Assembly: GCA_963169105.1 (NCBI GenBank)
Contig: OY720636.1
Coordinates: 117,446,188-117,510,187 of the forward strand
DNA: 64,000 bases
Direction of reading: 5' to 3'
Origin: Ceriagrion tenellum
Taxonomy: Eukaryota > Arthropoda > Insecta > Odonata > Coenagrionidae
In this document: positions 24,877 through 37,400 of the stretch, in pieces
Layout: every line of letters starts with the position of its first letter
How positions within the stretch are numbered: position 1 is the first letter of the stretch
Made by a program: the position numbers and the translations under genes
Notes under the pieces: generated by a model
Told to the model about the DNA's origin: nothing
Seen by the model: the letters and a program-made list of their open reading frames with translations, nothing else
Databases searched by the model: none

Positions 24877-25480
24877 CTATCTTTCTACCGGCATAATGTC
24901 GTATCTAGATTCAAACATGTGCAGAAGACATCCAGCATCCTCTGCAAGGCCAAAGACCGCCTTCCCAAAGACGCCAACGAAGGCATCTATTCCGTGCCCT
25001 GCAGCTGCGGCTCCAGGTACATTGGACAGACCTGCAGAGCGCTCAAGTGTCGCATGCAGGAACATCTGAGAGCCACCAAACATAGACAGTTCCACCTTTC
25101 TGCCATTGCGGAGCATGCTTGGGAGGGACCGCAGCATAACATATTATTCCCGGAAGCAACGATCATTCACAAAGAAAAAAGATATTTCCCCCGTCTCATC
25201 ATAGAAGCGGTGGAAATCGCTAAAAACCGCGAAAACTTCAATAGAGACGACGGTTACCCACTCTCCGCTTCTTGGAAAGCACTTTTCCAAGAAGAAACGA
25301 TTCCGACCAATCAGAGAAGAGGACCACAAAAAAGGCGCGAAAACGACCCTATAAAATACGACGCCTCCCGAACCGAATTTTTACATGGACCTGAGGAAGC
25401 CAGCAGGACAGCCGGCGAAATATTGTCCTCAACATGAACCAACGCGGCGGAAAACCCGAAAGAAGGAATCAACGTGTCTA
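24877..25480 (+). mobile_element. Penelope-like element fragment encoding a GIY-YIG endonuclease
   Basis: The frame open through 24772-25437 contains, from about residue 40, the C-terminal region of Penelope ORFs. It has the linker SRFKHVQKTSSILCKAKDRL, the GIY motif at residues 71-73 (EGIYSVPC with CSCG following), YIGQT at 83-87, R94 with EH at 97-98, the HLSAIAEHAW block, and the IIEAVEIAKN helix with the likely metal-binding Glu at 145. In the family this domain nicks DNA to prime reverse transcription. The RT domain that should precede it is missing, so the copy is 5'-truncated near 24880. The endonuclease frame itself is intact to its stop at 25437, suggesting a fairly young insertion. 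The tail (GGACAGCCGGCGAAATATTG, then CGCGGCGGAAAACCC) resembles Penelope 3' ends. Confidence 0.88.
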
Positions 25481-26589
25481 CCGTTATTACATTAGCGCTT
25501 TAACTCTAAAAACTATAGATTGGCCACGAACGGTGACAATTGCCATAGCATAAGATGGCTCAAAATATTAGACTGGTTCTTTTTATCATTGATTGGTGCC
25601 ATAAAACTTCGTCATATATTAAACTCCTACCCGTGCGAGATAGGGTGGCTCTGCTAGTGAAACTATAAAAGTAGTGGCCGTTTTCTCAGGCAGATAAGTC
25701 AAAATGAGACTGGCGAGCGTTCTTGTGCCAACGAAGAAGCGTTAGTTTTGGGAATGAGTGGACGAAGGAACAAACGTACAAAAGGAAAAGACTGAGGACG
25801 AGAGAGAAGAAAATGGAGATTGGAAGCAGAGTAAGCGGCCAAAGATGAAAATGAATGATCTGATAAATAATTAGGACCAAATAGGTGGGTCAGAATCTTA
25901 TCATATCTAGATTGAAATAATTTAGAAAAGGGGCCGTCCTATCTTCTCCGCATTCAAGTATAACAATTTCATGAAAAATATGCAGATGAAATCATGCGAT
26001 GGCAGACATTTATTCCCTTTAGGCGAAAAACTTGTTACATTTATGCCAAAAGTTGAGAAATATATATGCATTGGAATACTCAGACCTTACAGAAAAGACA
26101 TTACTTTCTCTTGATAAGGGAATGAGTGAACCCGCTCACAAGCCATTGGATTAAGTCCAAGTCCTCTTTCATCATCCGTACCACAAAGAGGAGAAAAAAG
26201 AATTGTGTGATGTTCCACACATCAAGAATATTCGGTAGAAAATATTTTTATGAATAGTGAAGACATATCCTAGTGGTTTTAAAACAGCAAAATATACTTA
26301 CGTGTTTCGAACTATAAAGTATCATTGTACCATAATTCTAGAACTAAACACGTAAGACATGAGAATGAAATCTGCTGGTCTTTGTATTTACAGTGAAATT
26401 GTTTATTCTAGTACTGACTTCACCTCAAGGAAACTTAAAAAATGGCCGAAAAACGTGGTGGTTATCAGTCACTAAATGCCATGGACCAAGTTATCTAAGA
26501 ATATATCATGAATAGTTATCAGACGAAGGCTAAACTCCGGGATGACGGAAGAGAGAAGTTAAATTTAAAAGTCACACTAAGAGGGTAGG
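25481..26589. other. No gene recognised
   Basis: Short frames only. The plus strand near 25690-25860 is purine-rich, which explains a 64-codon minus-strand frame. No repeat partner was seen in the window. Confidence 0.45.
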
Positions 26590-27115
26590 AATTGGAGCTA
26601 GTGGATTCCTTCATCTATCGTGGTATCATCTTGTAGGCAGGAGGATACACAACGGACATCAAGCAAAGAGTTGGCCAAGCTAAGAAGGCGTTCATTGTAA
26701 AAATAAACTGATGCAGTGCTCAAAAATATAGTATTAAAAATAGGAAACAGTATGTGAATTTGTTTGCGTGGAGCGTGGAACTCTATGGATCGGAAGCATG
26801 TTCCACTGGGAAAGAAGACCAGAAGAAGCAAGGCAAATAGGCAAGAAGCCTTTGAAAGCTGGTGCTGGAGGATGATGGTGAGGATACAATGGGTTATATA
26901 GTACACTACACAGAAAAGAAGAACCAGTTGAATTGGACACACCCTGAGGCAAAATGGATTTGTGAGGAATACAATAAAAAGCAATAAAATGGAAAAATCA
27001 TCACAGAAAGGCCAAGGTGTAAGTGCATGGACCAAACAAAGAGGAAAGTACATCAAATAGCTGTGAGGAAGTAAGTGAACTAGTAAAAGAAAGGGAAGGG
27101 AGGATGGTTGCCGTT
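26590..27115 (+). mobile_element. L1/RTE-like retrotransposon ORF2 C-terminal fragment (decayed)
   Basis: Plus-strand frames read VDSFIYRGIIL, then GGYTTDIKQRVGQAKKAF; later YVNLFAWSVELYGSEACSTG, EAFESWCWRMMVRIQW and EEPVELDTP. These match, in order, the post-RT region of L1/RTE-type ORF2 proteins (F.YLGS.I...G..T.EIK.RI..AK.AF; Y.WS..LYG.E.WT; EAFE.W.WRR.L.I.W; ..R..W.GH.LR). Frame changes and stops run throughout. The large minus-strand open frame here (26598-27056) is its antisense shadow. The end resembles the tails at 34140 and 53225. Confidence 0.75.
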
Positions 27116-28899
27116 AACCAACTTTAGGACTTATCGGCCAGTGAGGATCACGAAGTATGCTTTCTCTTTAATTCATTTGGAATGGTGCGGTTGCTGGTAA
27201 TATTTGATTTATTATTTTATATGGCCTTTTTATATCGAGACCTACCTTGTCTTATAAACTGAATATTTACATTTTGTCGTACTCTGAACAGGTATTCCTG
27301 GTGATTAATGTTGCTCTTTTCAGGTATTTCCGTCGCGTGTTTGGTTTTTTTGAGGTATTCCTGGTGATTTATATGGAAAAAAATGGGACATACTTTCCAT
27401 GAATTCAACGGCTTCTAGAATTAATATGTAGGCGAGAGTGAGAAAATTATATTTGAAGAAGTATATCTTACCGGAGGCTAACTGGATCCTCCTTATAATT
27501 ACCCTAGTGCCTTTTTTTTTGTATCTTAACAATATGGGTGCTACGGCTGGCAATACCCTGAATATTATCCAATACGCGATTTTTCGGAAAATATTAGCTT
27601 AAGGTATATACCGATAACAGTATATTAAAGGATGCCTCCTGGTTTGGTTTTGTTTTTTTTCTAATGTTGGAATGTATTTATTAGGAAAGGACTAATTGAT
27701 ATGCGATATTTGATAAATGACACGGATTTCATCCGCCAGGAGAAATAGATGAAATGCATATTGGATAGCATACACATACCAATTTAGCGATAATTGCACT
27801 CACTGGCGCAATTTCATTACTTCTAGTGACATTAGTTAGAGCTTGTGATGCGGCAAGCGGCAGAGGCATTGATGAGGGCATGAGTCTGGAGGTTTAGAAA
27901 TGCAGTGTTCAAGCCTTAAGTCCTAGAAGGAGAATGTGTTGCGCTAATGAGATTAATTCATAACAGTCGCGGTGAATTTTGCGGCTGGCGGCCGCAATTG
28001 ACTGAAATGTGAGGTGCCAATTACGATGTTTCGGAGATGGAGCGGAGCGCAGATAACGAACAAGAATGTAATCGCGTAATGTTTGAATCAAAATCTGGGA
28101 ATCGCCTCGGCCGTTTGGTAACAGTGAACATATGAAACGTGACTTGTTGGGGAGGTCGATGCTGGGATGGAATAGCAATGCTCCAGAGAGCGTGTTGGTG
28201 AATGCGTAAACTTATTTGAATGGGAAATGTTTTTAAGAAAGAATGTTGTAAAATTGGCCAATTTCCATGATTGGATCCATTAGAGCCTGCCTTCAAATTA
28301 AATGAAAGTAGAAAAATTTTGAATCATTGAGAAAGTGACCTCATGCAGCCCAAAACTAAGCATCCCATCACCACTGTAGTAAACTCGATAAAAGGGAGTA
28401 TAACGTGTTCTGTTCGGTTCCAACGAGTGATTGGTTCACAACAGCACATGAAAAACTGGTAGAACATGAGGATAAAATCTCTCCTGTTTATGTACAGCAC
28501 TGTTATTCTTCTTCCAATCCTGTCTTTATCCATCTCCATTTGCTTTTTAGTACTCCCCTGGATTCAACATAGGTCACCATTCATGTTAACTCTAGACAAA
28601 AACGAATCAGCCAAGTATCGACTCCCCAAAAATATTAGTTGCACCATTACCGGCCTTGCTATTTTCAAATTTTCCCTCAAGACTGATACGAGATAAATTA
28701 AAATTGACATGGATACCTAGATAAGTAACAACTAAAATAATAAGATGATTCGATAATTACATCAATACGCTATAAATAATACAATAGTAAAATAATAAAT
28801 GAATATCGTGGGTTACATAAAATTGAAAAGTATTGTAAAACTTTTTTGCCTGTGACATGAAAACACTAATAACTAATTTGCAGAAATAAACTCATTTCT
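27116..28899. other. No gene recognised
   Basis: A 16-bp direct repeat, GGTATTCCTGGTGATT, occurs at 27291-27306 and 27353-27368. Several minus-strand frames of 60-91 codons lie at 27217-28539; none resembles a known protein. Confidence 0.45.
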
Positions 28900-30035
28900 A
28901 CATCCACATCTACATAATACCGCATGCCGCATGGGCGAGTGGCAGGGGGTGTTAGGTTACCAGCTGTGTAAGGGTATACGTTTTTTAGAGATGAAATGGT
29001 GACATTTAATATAGGAGTGTACTGAGTGGAGCTCAATTTTTATTGTGATCGCTTATTGTTCGCGGAAAGAACGAGTTCTTGTATCTATCTGTTCGGCAGT
29101 GTATCTCTCCTATTTTATCGGAGATATCAGACCTAGAGATGTAGTGAGGAGTCATGATAATATTCTCTATGTCGCTCTGAAAAATATCAGTTCTGAATTT
29201 ATCAAGCAGCCTAAGCCTAGCGTGTAGCCTCCGAGTCTCTAGGAGCTCCCACTTTAATCCCTCTAAAAGTTGTGAGACACTTTATGTACGCTCGTAGCAA
29301 TTTTTAACGAAGCGCGCTGCTTTCCTTTGTATTTTATTAATTTTTTTGGTTAAATCTATTTGACCAGAATCCCAAATGCTCGCGGCGTATTCGAGGTGTG
29401 GCCTCACCAGAACAAAGTAGCATCTCTCTTTAACTTTTTCCTCCGAGGACCTTTCTATTATACGTTTAACAAAATGTAGTTTCTTTAATGCTGCGTCACA
29501 TACCCATGTGTAATCCCCACGATATATCAGATGTTAAGGTAATTCCAAGATATTTTACTGTATCTGAAGATTTAATATTTACTCCACCCACAGTATCGGT
29601 ATGGCATTTTTGTGATGACTTTCGCAGGAAGTGGACTGTGGTGCATATGCTGATATTTAATTCTAACCCCCACTCCTGGCACCACGAAAAAACGTTGTTA
29701 AGGTCCGATGACAGAACTTCGTCTTCGTTCATTTCACGGCAGATAACTGTATCGTCTGCAAATAACCTTAATTTACTGCTAATTCGAGAGCTTTGGTCAT
29801 TTATGTAGAGAATGAATAAAAGAGGGCCGATCACACTTCCCTGAGGAACACCGGATGTGACTTCGACCATATCAGAGCTAAAACCATCAATAACTTCTTT
29901 TTGTTTTCGATCACTGTGAAAGTCATTTATCCAATTCACTATTTTTCTATTAACTTCGGATATTTTCAATTTATATATAGGTTTTTTGTGAAGAACCTTG
30001 TCGAATGCCTACTTGAAATCGAGGAATATCATAAT
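28900..30035 (-). mobile_element. Non-LTR retrotransposon, jockey/CR1-like, with reverse-transcriptase domain (copy 2)
   Basis: The minus strand encodes the 3' half of a jockey/CR1-type ORF2. Near 30000 it reads FLDFK, a TAG, then AFDKVLHKKP, the FxKAFDxVxH block. The open frame 29496-29969 then has GVPQGSVIGPLLFILYIND and LFADDT, where the DD pair belongs to the catalytic palm, then KYLGITLTSDISWG. Past 29496 the frame is broken, but VRPHLEYAASIWDSG and YISRSDISDKIGEIHCRTD follow before the 3' UTR, which ends in a simple TACATCCACATCTACATAAT motif at 28900. Near 30035 it is 5'-truncated. RT function is lost, as the first catalytic block carries a stop and the N-terminal endonuclease is absent. 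Confidence 0.88.
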
Positions 30036-30433
30036 TTGAAGTCAGTGGCTTTAAAGGACATTTAATGTTGACAATAAGTTATGATATTTATTATAAATGA
30101 GGCATGAAATTGGTTCCAATTCACCAATCGTTTTTGAAGGAGAAAAATCAGCAGAAATGAATTTTGTCTGGGATACCAATCAAATAAATCTGTTAGGCGT
30201 TCTCGTTCTACAACATTTTCAATACTAATCAGATATTTTCATCTATGGATCTTCTTCAGGTAGATCTGATAACTCATGCACAATCATTGCGTAGGATTTT
30301 CCGGCAAGTAGTGCGTTTCGGGTTATTTTGTGAACTGTAATTTATAAAGCTATATTTTTACCTACCGAGCAAATAAGAGCTCAATTCAGCATAACTAGTC
30401 AAAGGTAGTATAAAACCTGTTCTATTGCTTAGG

Positions 30434-30862
30434 TACTTCTACATCCACAATTACTAACTACCCTGCAAGCCGCCACATCAGGCGGGTGGTAGTGGGTGTT
30501 TGATCACCAGCCGCGTAATGATGTAAGGTTTTGGAAGGTGAAATCGTGACGTATATAATAGGAGAATATTTATTGGAGCTCAGTTTTTATTGTGGTCACT
30601 CATGGTGTTCGGAAATAACGAGTTTTTGTACATATCTGTTCGGCAGTGTATCTCTCTAATTTTATTGCTTCTGCCAGACCTAGATATATAAGTTAAGGGA
30701 GGGGCCTTTTCGTGCATTTCTTTAGGCATCTTTTCCAGGGTATTGTGGCCGAAAATTAAAAAAAATATTCTCATGTGATTTCTTCTTTTATGATATCTAT
30801 TACCACCACCTAGATGAGAGCTCACCCTAAAAGTTAGAGAATGCAACATTACGAAGTATCAT
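30434..30862 (-). mobile_element. Same jockey/CR1-like family, 3' terminal fragment (copy 3)
   Basis: The minus strand carries the last ~90 codons and 3' UTR of the family: the frame 30580-30849 ends YISRSGRSNKIREIHCRTDM then SDHNKN and stop, nearly matching copy 2. The terminus (TACTTCTACATCC at 30434, then CCGCCACATCAGGCGGGTGG) aligns with the end at 28900. It lies 400 bp from copy 2 in the same orientation; the gap is not part of the element. Confidence 0.8.
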
Positions 30863-33800
30863 TTTATAATGAGAGTTTTATTTTCCCTTTCTAATTACTG
30901 CTATTTTTTTTAAATGGATGCCGCATGGAAATCGGAACATAAACGTTTAAATATTTTAACGAAACAGGAATGAGTGAATTGATGAATTAAAAATTTTTTA
31001 TCGGGAAATTTTGAATTAATTATCCAGTCGAAGTGTTAAAAAACTTTACCCCAATTTACACGTAGTATTTTTTTGAAAGATTGGTAGCGCCAGGGAAGTG
31101 TAAGGGCTTCTCTCTGATCACCACACAAAACCGGTCACTCTCGCGACATGAATAACTCGTTCTCCCAAAACGTCTGATCTTCCTTGATCCTTCTACTGGT
31201 GGTCTTCTTCTAGATAATTATAAATTAACTATAAAGTAAAGAGAGTAATAACTATTTTACGTGTTCCGGAAGAAAAAATAGGGGAGAGGAGAAATCGCTT
31301 ACTTTTGGAGATATTTGCGTCTAATCATCTCTCTTCCATCGCCTATTATACAAACGAGTCGGTATCACTTTGCAACGTTTTACATATTTAATTTTCTAAT
31401 CCATGAAGTACATAGAGTTGACATAGACATTCCAGTTTGAGTCTAAAATTGTATATCTATTTAAATAACTTTGACAAATCCAATTATCTACTTCGATTGA
31501 TGTTATGAAGAAAAGAAAGTCACATAGGTCGGGCATGAAAGCAACAATTATCACTTTACTTTGATAGCCAGTTGTAATTGTAGGGAATTATTTCTATTAA
31601 CACGTTTCATCTGCAAAAATCATTCCAATCAACAAAAATACTATTTTTTAATTAAATAACTGACTTTGAACACTTGTCCACCGAAAAACAAAGGTACAAA
31701 GAGACATTTTTATGATTCTTTGTCTTGATAACGGCACCAGGAAATATCCAGCCACAACAAATAATCCTAAATTGCATTCACCAGAGAAATCTTCAAGAAA
31801 AGAGCCAGAGGAATGACTCATATAAATGTGAAATATTCATATGCATGAAAATTTAACTTCGAAAATACATTTTTGATCACATGTACTACTAAATCAAATG
31901 GCAGAGGATATTTTTAAACAAAGGTACGCTCAAAGGCATTCAAATATACAAATCATAACTGTCATCCAAGAAGGAGGCGACTGAACCTATGTCAAATCAT
32001 AATTGTAAAGGAGGCAACACCAGGTGGCGACCGCCGGAGGGCTCTGAGGTTAACTGGAAGAGAGAACTATTTTTCGTGGACGTTTCGTGGCCGGAAGAGC
32101 GGTGCTGGCCACAACCGCAACTTACACCGGAAACTTTTCGAGAGCTCGCTCGAGGTCGGTGGGGGCGAGATACAATGAGTTTATTCAGCCGTGGGATAAT
32201 TAAAGTACAAAATCTCGAGGAATGGAGTCTACACTAGGTTGATAAATAAAATTTAGTGCCCAGAGCAGAAGCAGTCGTTTTATTCATAATGTGTGGTCGG
32301 AATTCTAAAGGAACATTTTTCGTTACCCATCTTAATTAACCTAAATTAAGTTATTATTAACAAAGTTTAAATGGAACACAAAAGGGAAAATAGATCATTT
32401 TATCAATAATTTAATTTTTTTTATTTAATCTACCCGGGCCTCTTGGTAATCCCAGACCCATATCAAAATTCTCAATTCACGCCCATGATCAGAGGGTATG
32501 GGATTTTGCTCCTGATATCGTTGAGCGGGCAATCAAGGTGTTTGCCATCAAAAAATAACTGCAGATTGCACTGGTTTTAAGAATTGACTAAGGCCTTGCT
32601 ATAGCAATTCTAACTGACACAAGGGCCCGGTAAGAGGGTATACCTATACGGAGAGGGTAAGAGTACGAGGTGTACGGGAATTATACTAATAGTGTGAAGG
32701 TAAACTGGAAACCAATGAATACAGGTTTTCAGGGAAAAGGTTAGTGTAAAATCGTTATCTCACACTTCACAAGGTTATGTTGGTAAAAATTAAATTATAT
32801 TAACCTGAGCTTCTAAAGGTTAAGCTTTACACCTTCAGGCATCACTTCGTGGAAGAATTTGATATTCGAATCCATATTGACAATTAGTATTGTATGAAAA
32901 ACATGAAATACTTATTTTCAATATATATTCGGACTTATAAAGGTTAGATTTAATATTCAAATCTAAAACAATGAGTTGACAGATTAGGTGCCCTCAGTAA
33001 AACTTACAATAAAAAAGGTGAGAAGACGAGCCATAAAAATCTCACGAACTGTATCGTAATAACCTCGATTTATAATTTTTTACTAGTTTTTATTTCAAAA
33101 CCAAAAGATAATAGCCTATATCATCCCAGAACGTATATACATCGGCATTTTACGGTCAGGTTCTCGCCTCCAGTACCCTCCTTCCGCCTCCTTGTTTATT
33201 TTTTCCCCCTAGCTTAAAGCACCACCTCACAGCCTGCTGTAATCACATTCTGAACCACATGTCTAAGACAAGGCTTATGCTGTTCAAAACTGACGCCTTC
33301 GACCCATGAATAATTACTTTAGAGTATTGGAAAAGCATTCTCCACGCGTGATTATCTCTTGCGGAGTATTAGGTTCTAGATGTAATCTTATCTTGTTGTT
33401 GATCAGGTTAGATGCTACCTGATAACTTTGATTTTACTCTTCGAAAAATTGGATTATAGCATCTATTTACTTAGGGGCGCACACTTGAGAACCAATTATT
33501 TTTAAAGAAAGAAGCATAATGTTAACTTAAAATACATGTTGACTTTCAAAGTGTTTAGTGCAAAGTTTGAAATTTTTTGTACAGCAGAACAATGAATAAA
33601 TGTTTCATAAAGTAACATTTCCATTTTTTTTACTCACGATTATGATAGAAAACTATTAAACAAATGTCCCCACTCGTTACCGAGCAGTGCAAGGTTTAAA
33701 CTAAGAATCATCCTTTAACTGTACAATGGTTTTGAGTACTCCCTGAGTGAGCTATTAACGAAATATTTGGCAAATACATAAACATATCAGTGTCTATATT

Positions 33801-34139
33801 TGCCCTAAATGTGACTATTCGCTAAGAAAATATGCTTCATCGAAGGGTTTTTTAGGTAGATGTGATAAACACATTGATTAGAAAAAATATTTTAATGATA
33901 AAAAAATTTATTTTAAATTTTTATCCATGAACGGCAGTCTGTAGGAGTAATGTATTCAGAGAGTTAGGAGCACTCCATAACTTGTCATGATTCCAGCTCT
34001 GGACGCGGCTTCTATTTCATACGCAACTTTTACCGGGTATTACGATTCGCTCCAAGAAAAAAGTGAAAAAACGAGGCACCCGAGTATGCCTTCTCCTCAC
34101 ACATGTTTATGAATCTATTTCTAATTATAATTATCTCCA
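30863..34139. other. No gene recognised
   Basis: An 82-codon plus-strand frame at 31989-32237 starts in a GC-richer patch (32015-32180) that contrasts with its AT-rich surroundings. It resembles no family I know. The rest shows only short frames and no repeat partner. Confidence 0.45.
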
Positions 34140-34430
34140 TTTCCGGAAGACGAAAGAGGTAAGGACCATATAGAACATCATGCAGAAAAGAAGAATCAAA
34201 TGGCTTGGATACACCCTGAGACACACAAGGAGTTTGTGGAGAACGTTATTGAAGGGAAAATAGAGGATAAAGTACCCAGAGGAAGACCGAGGAACAATTT
34301 CATGGACCAAATAGAAAGGAAAGTACATAGGAATAGATTCCAGGAATTAAGGGATCTAGCATTAGATAGGGAAAGGTGGAGGGCATCAGTCAATCAATCT
34401 TAGGATTGAACGACCACTGATGAACATTTC
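34140..34430 (+). mobile_element. L1/RTE-like retrotransposon 3' coding tail
   Basis: It reads IMQKRRIKWLGYTLRHTRSL in one frame and, after a frameshift near 34250, KVPRGRPRNNFMDQIERKVH then ELRDLALDRERWRASVNQS and a stop at 34402. This is the standard ORF2 ending of L1/RTE-type elements (R..W.GH.LR......L...EGK..GKR.RGRPR..W.D.I, then AQDR..WR). 5'-truncated; no poly-A tail obvious. Sister copies are at 26590, 53225 and 58190. Confidence 0.75.
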
Positions 34431-37400
34431 CGGTTAATTCTATGGTTAAAATTCAGCATAATCCGTTGCACTAAATAGCACATATAAGTTGAAAAATTAC
34501 TTGCTTAAATATCTAAAATATGCCTTATATTCTTGTAAATAAATCCTCATCCACTAATTCGTCCATTCCGTCGTGCTATCTAAACGAATGAGCTGGAATA
34601 ACCAAGATTATTGTTATTTCGTTTGTCAGGCTATGGTTTGATGACATAATGCCCTCTCCGTCAACGTCCTTTGTGGGGATAGAAGAAGGAGTGGCTAAGT
34701 CTATAAATGAAAAATCTATTATAGGAAGTGCGCTTTCATCCCCAATGACTTCGTTTGCATTTAAATTAAGTAAGATAACAAATGAACTCTAATATTAATA
34801 TAAGATGGCTGCACTCTGCGGCCTCTAATAACAGAACACAGGTATTTAATTCTCTATTGGCTGAAAAAGTTTGAGCAACACCCAACTTCAGCAAAAAAAA
34901 TTGCTGGTGCATAACATTATTTTCGCCTAATCTATCGTAAGTGTTTAGAGGTAAAAATAATCCTTTACCATGTGCCGACTACAGAACATGTTAACTTGCA
35001 TTATCAATGGGACCCTTTACTAGACCTTTGTGGTACCCAGTTTAAGGAGCCCGATATAAGGTCTTAAAGCAAATTTTCCGAGATAGTATGCAAATATGTA
35101 TATTGTCTTTGAAAACTTTACACCAATTGAAGACAGGGGAGCGAGTCAGTGTTTGTTCAGAGTGGAGGCTATCGTAAGTTTCATTTCAGGTTATCTATTG
35201 CAGATGCTAGGTTAAGGGACTTTGAAAATTTTGAGGTAAGGTTAAGACAAATCGTGATTCATATGTATCGAGAAAAGAGATAGTTACTAAATAAAGAGTT
35301 TCTCTATATGTCAGAGTTGGATTTCTGACATCCAAATATCCTACTTTCGCATTAACCAATAGAGGTGAGGTTCATCAACGTTTCCAGCGAGAATCGTATT
35401 ATAATTACGAGCATTTACAATTCAATTCTGGCCAATTTGTGTCCATGCAATATTAAAAGGTTATAAAAACAATGAAAGAATATCTAATGAAAAGCACATT
35501 CATTAATAAATTTCCAAGATTCGGAAAACTGTAAATGGTCAGGTAAGCTGACCATTTAATGCGACTTTTTTTAGAATATTATAAACACCCATGCTCGCTG
35601 GTGAATAATCCACAGGCGGGATTCGTATACTCAAGCTTCGGATTGTTAGGCGAAGACATAACCCCATCCTCACCTTGGCAAATATTTGTGATGCTAATTA
35701 CTCTTCATATTATCTCCTCACCACCGCTGCTTCAAGATGACCTCCATTTTGGCCTGTTTGCCGAAGGTATTACAAATCACTCCCAACATCCCAAATAGGC
35801 TAAGGCACTGAAATTGTGTTTGCACAACTAGTGCACGTATTCGACTAACACAAGCTAAGGATCATCTATCGCTGTGTTGACAGGTCGTAGCAAGGAATCA
35901 CCACGAAACAGGGGGTCGAAACGCTCCATTGAACTGACGAACAATGACATCGGTCGCCGTCAACGTTGTCCATAACTCGTGTTATGACAATATTCTCGGT
36001 TTCTTTCTGTTTTTTCATCAACGATTGAGCAAGTAATAGTCACAGTAAGGCAAAGAGTACTCAAAGCGTGGTCTTGAAATTAAAAAAATACAACTTTAAT
36101 TATTTTTCTGCCCTGTACCACCATAGCATTCTTCTTATTCAATAAAAAAGACCCGCTTTATCAATACCAGCCAGCACCAGTAAAGACCAGCAGATTAATG
36201 ATAGAAAGACTAAAACAGTAACTAAATAAATTTGCAGTAATTATCGTGCATAACTAGACGTGAGATAACAGACCCGGGCTAATGTACTTCTGGACCTACT
36301 ACCTACATAACCATAAGAGGTTCACTCTCTCTCTAAACTTTTTTACAAATTTTTATTACATGACTAATTAAAGAACTACCTGTAAAACAAATACTAGAAC
36401 AAAGTTACAAATACCTTCGGCGTCTCTCCAACGTAAAATTAATATTTTTTTTAGATATTATATTTATTGCGAAGGTCCAGATTCAAATTTCAATCAAATA
36501 GCCTTATAAGACCCTGCCTACTAAACAATTCCCAAGATATGCTTAACTGCAGGTCTATAAACTAATATTCTGCGGAAGGTTTATGTTTTATAGACGATCG
36601 AGAGGCAGTTTTTCCTATGAATAAGGTAAAATCTTCCGCATAAAATAACTGTATTGCATCTATAGTAAGTTATGGAAAACTTGAACGCCATTCTAAATAT
36701 TGAACCATATTTTACCATGAGGAAAATATTAAATCAAGTCGACTTATCTTGATAACTTCCTAACACCAGTAAGTTTATTTTGACAATAAATTTCAAAAAG
36801 CAAACAGGTTTTACGATCGCAGGTTACATTTAAAGAAATATTATATCACCAGGTGTTTTGATTAATATTCCTGCTATTCAGTACCATCAAAGTTATGCTG
36901 ATAGAAGCGTTAATTTGGGCACATTTTGCCCAAATTTTACTTATTATAACGCCAAAACATGGATAGGTAGATTTTAGGCGAGCATAATAATTCACTCAAC
37001 CTTACTTCGACGCATGCTCCTCTAATAATAAGAAAAAATACAAGCAACAGGACAATTTGACTTCCGAGGCTAGGAAAGGAATATGAGGAATTTCTTCTTC
37101 ACACACTGGATTTGTAATAATACTTTTACTACTTAAAGCCCATATTTTCTCTACAGTTCTTCTATCCCAATGAGGTGAGGCAATTAACAATTGCAGAGTG
37201 AATAAAAGTTTTTCTGATTCTCAAACAATTGGCTGTTTCAACATCATACCTTGAAGCATTCATGAAAACCGTTCTTTAAACATCCATGAACAACGAATTT
37301 GGATTTATGAAACGTGAAACTAAATGATGGTGGCCATTTCTGCTCTTGAAATTTTTTTTATAAATTTATTTAATATATGAATATAAATATTTATTTACGC

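Noticed and set aside
26598..27056. 152-codon minus-strand open frame
   Set aside because: It is antisense to a retrotransposon ORF2 fragment whose plus-strand frames match known blocks in order; the minus-strand peptide has no recognisable features.
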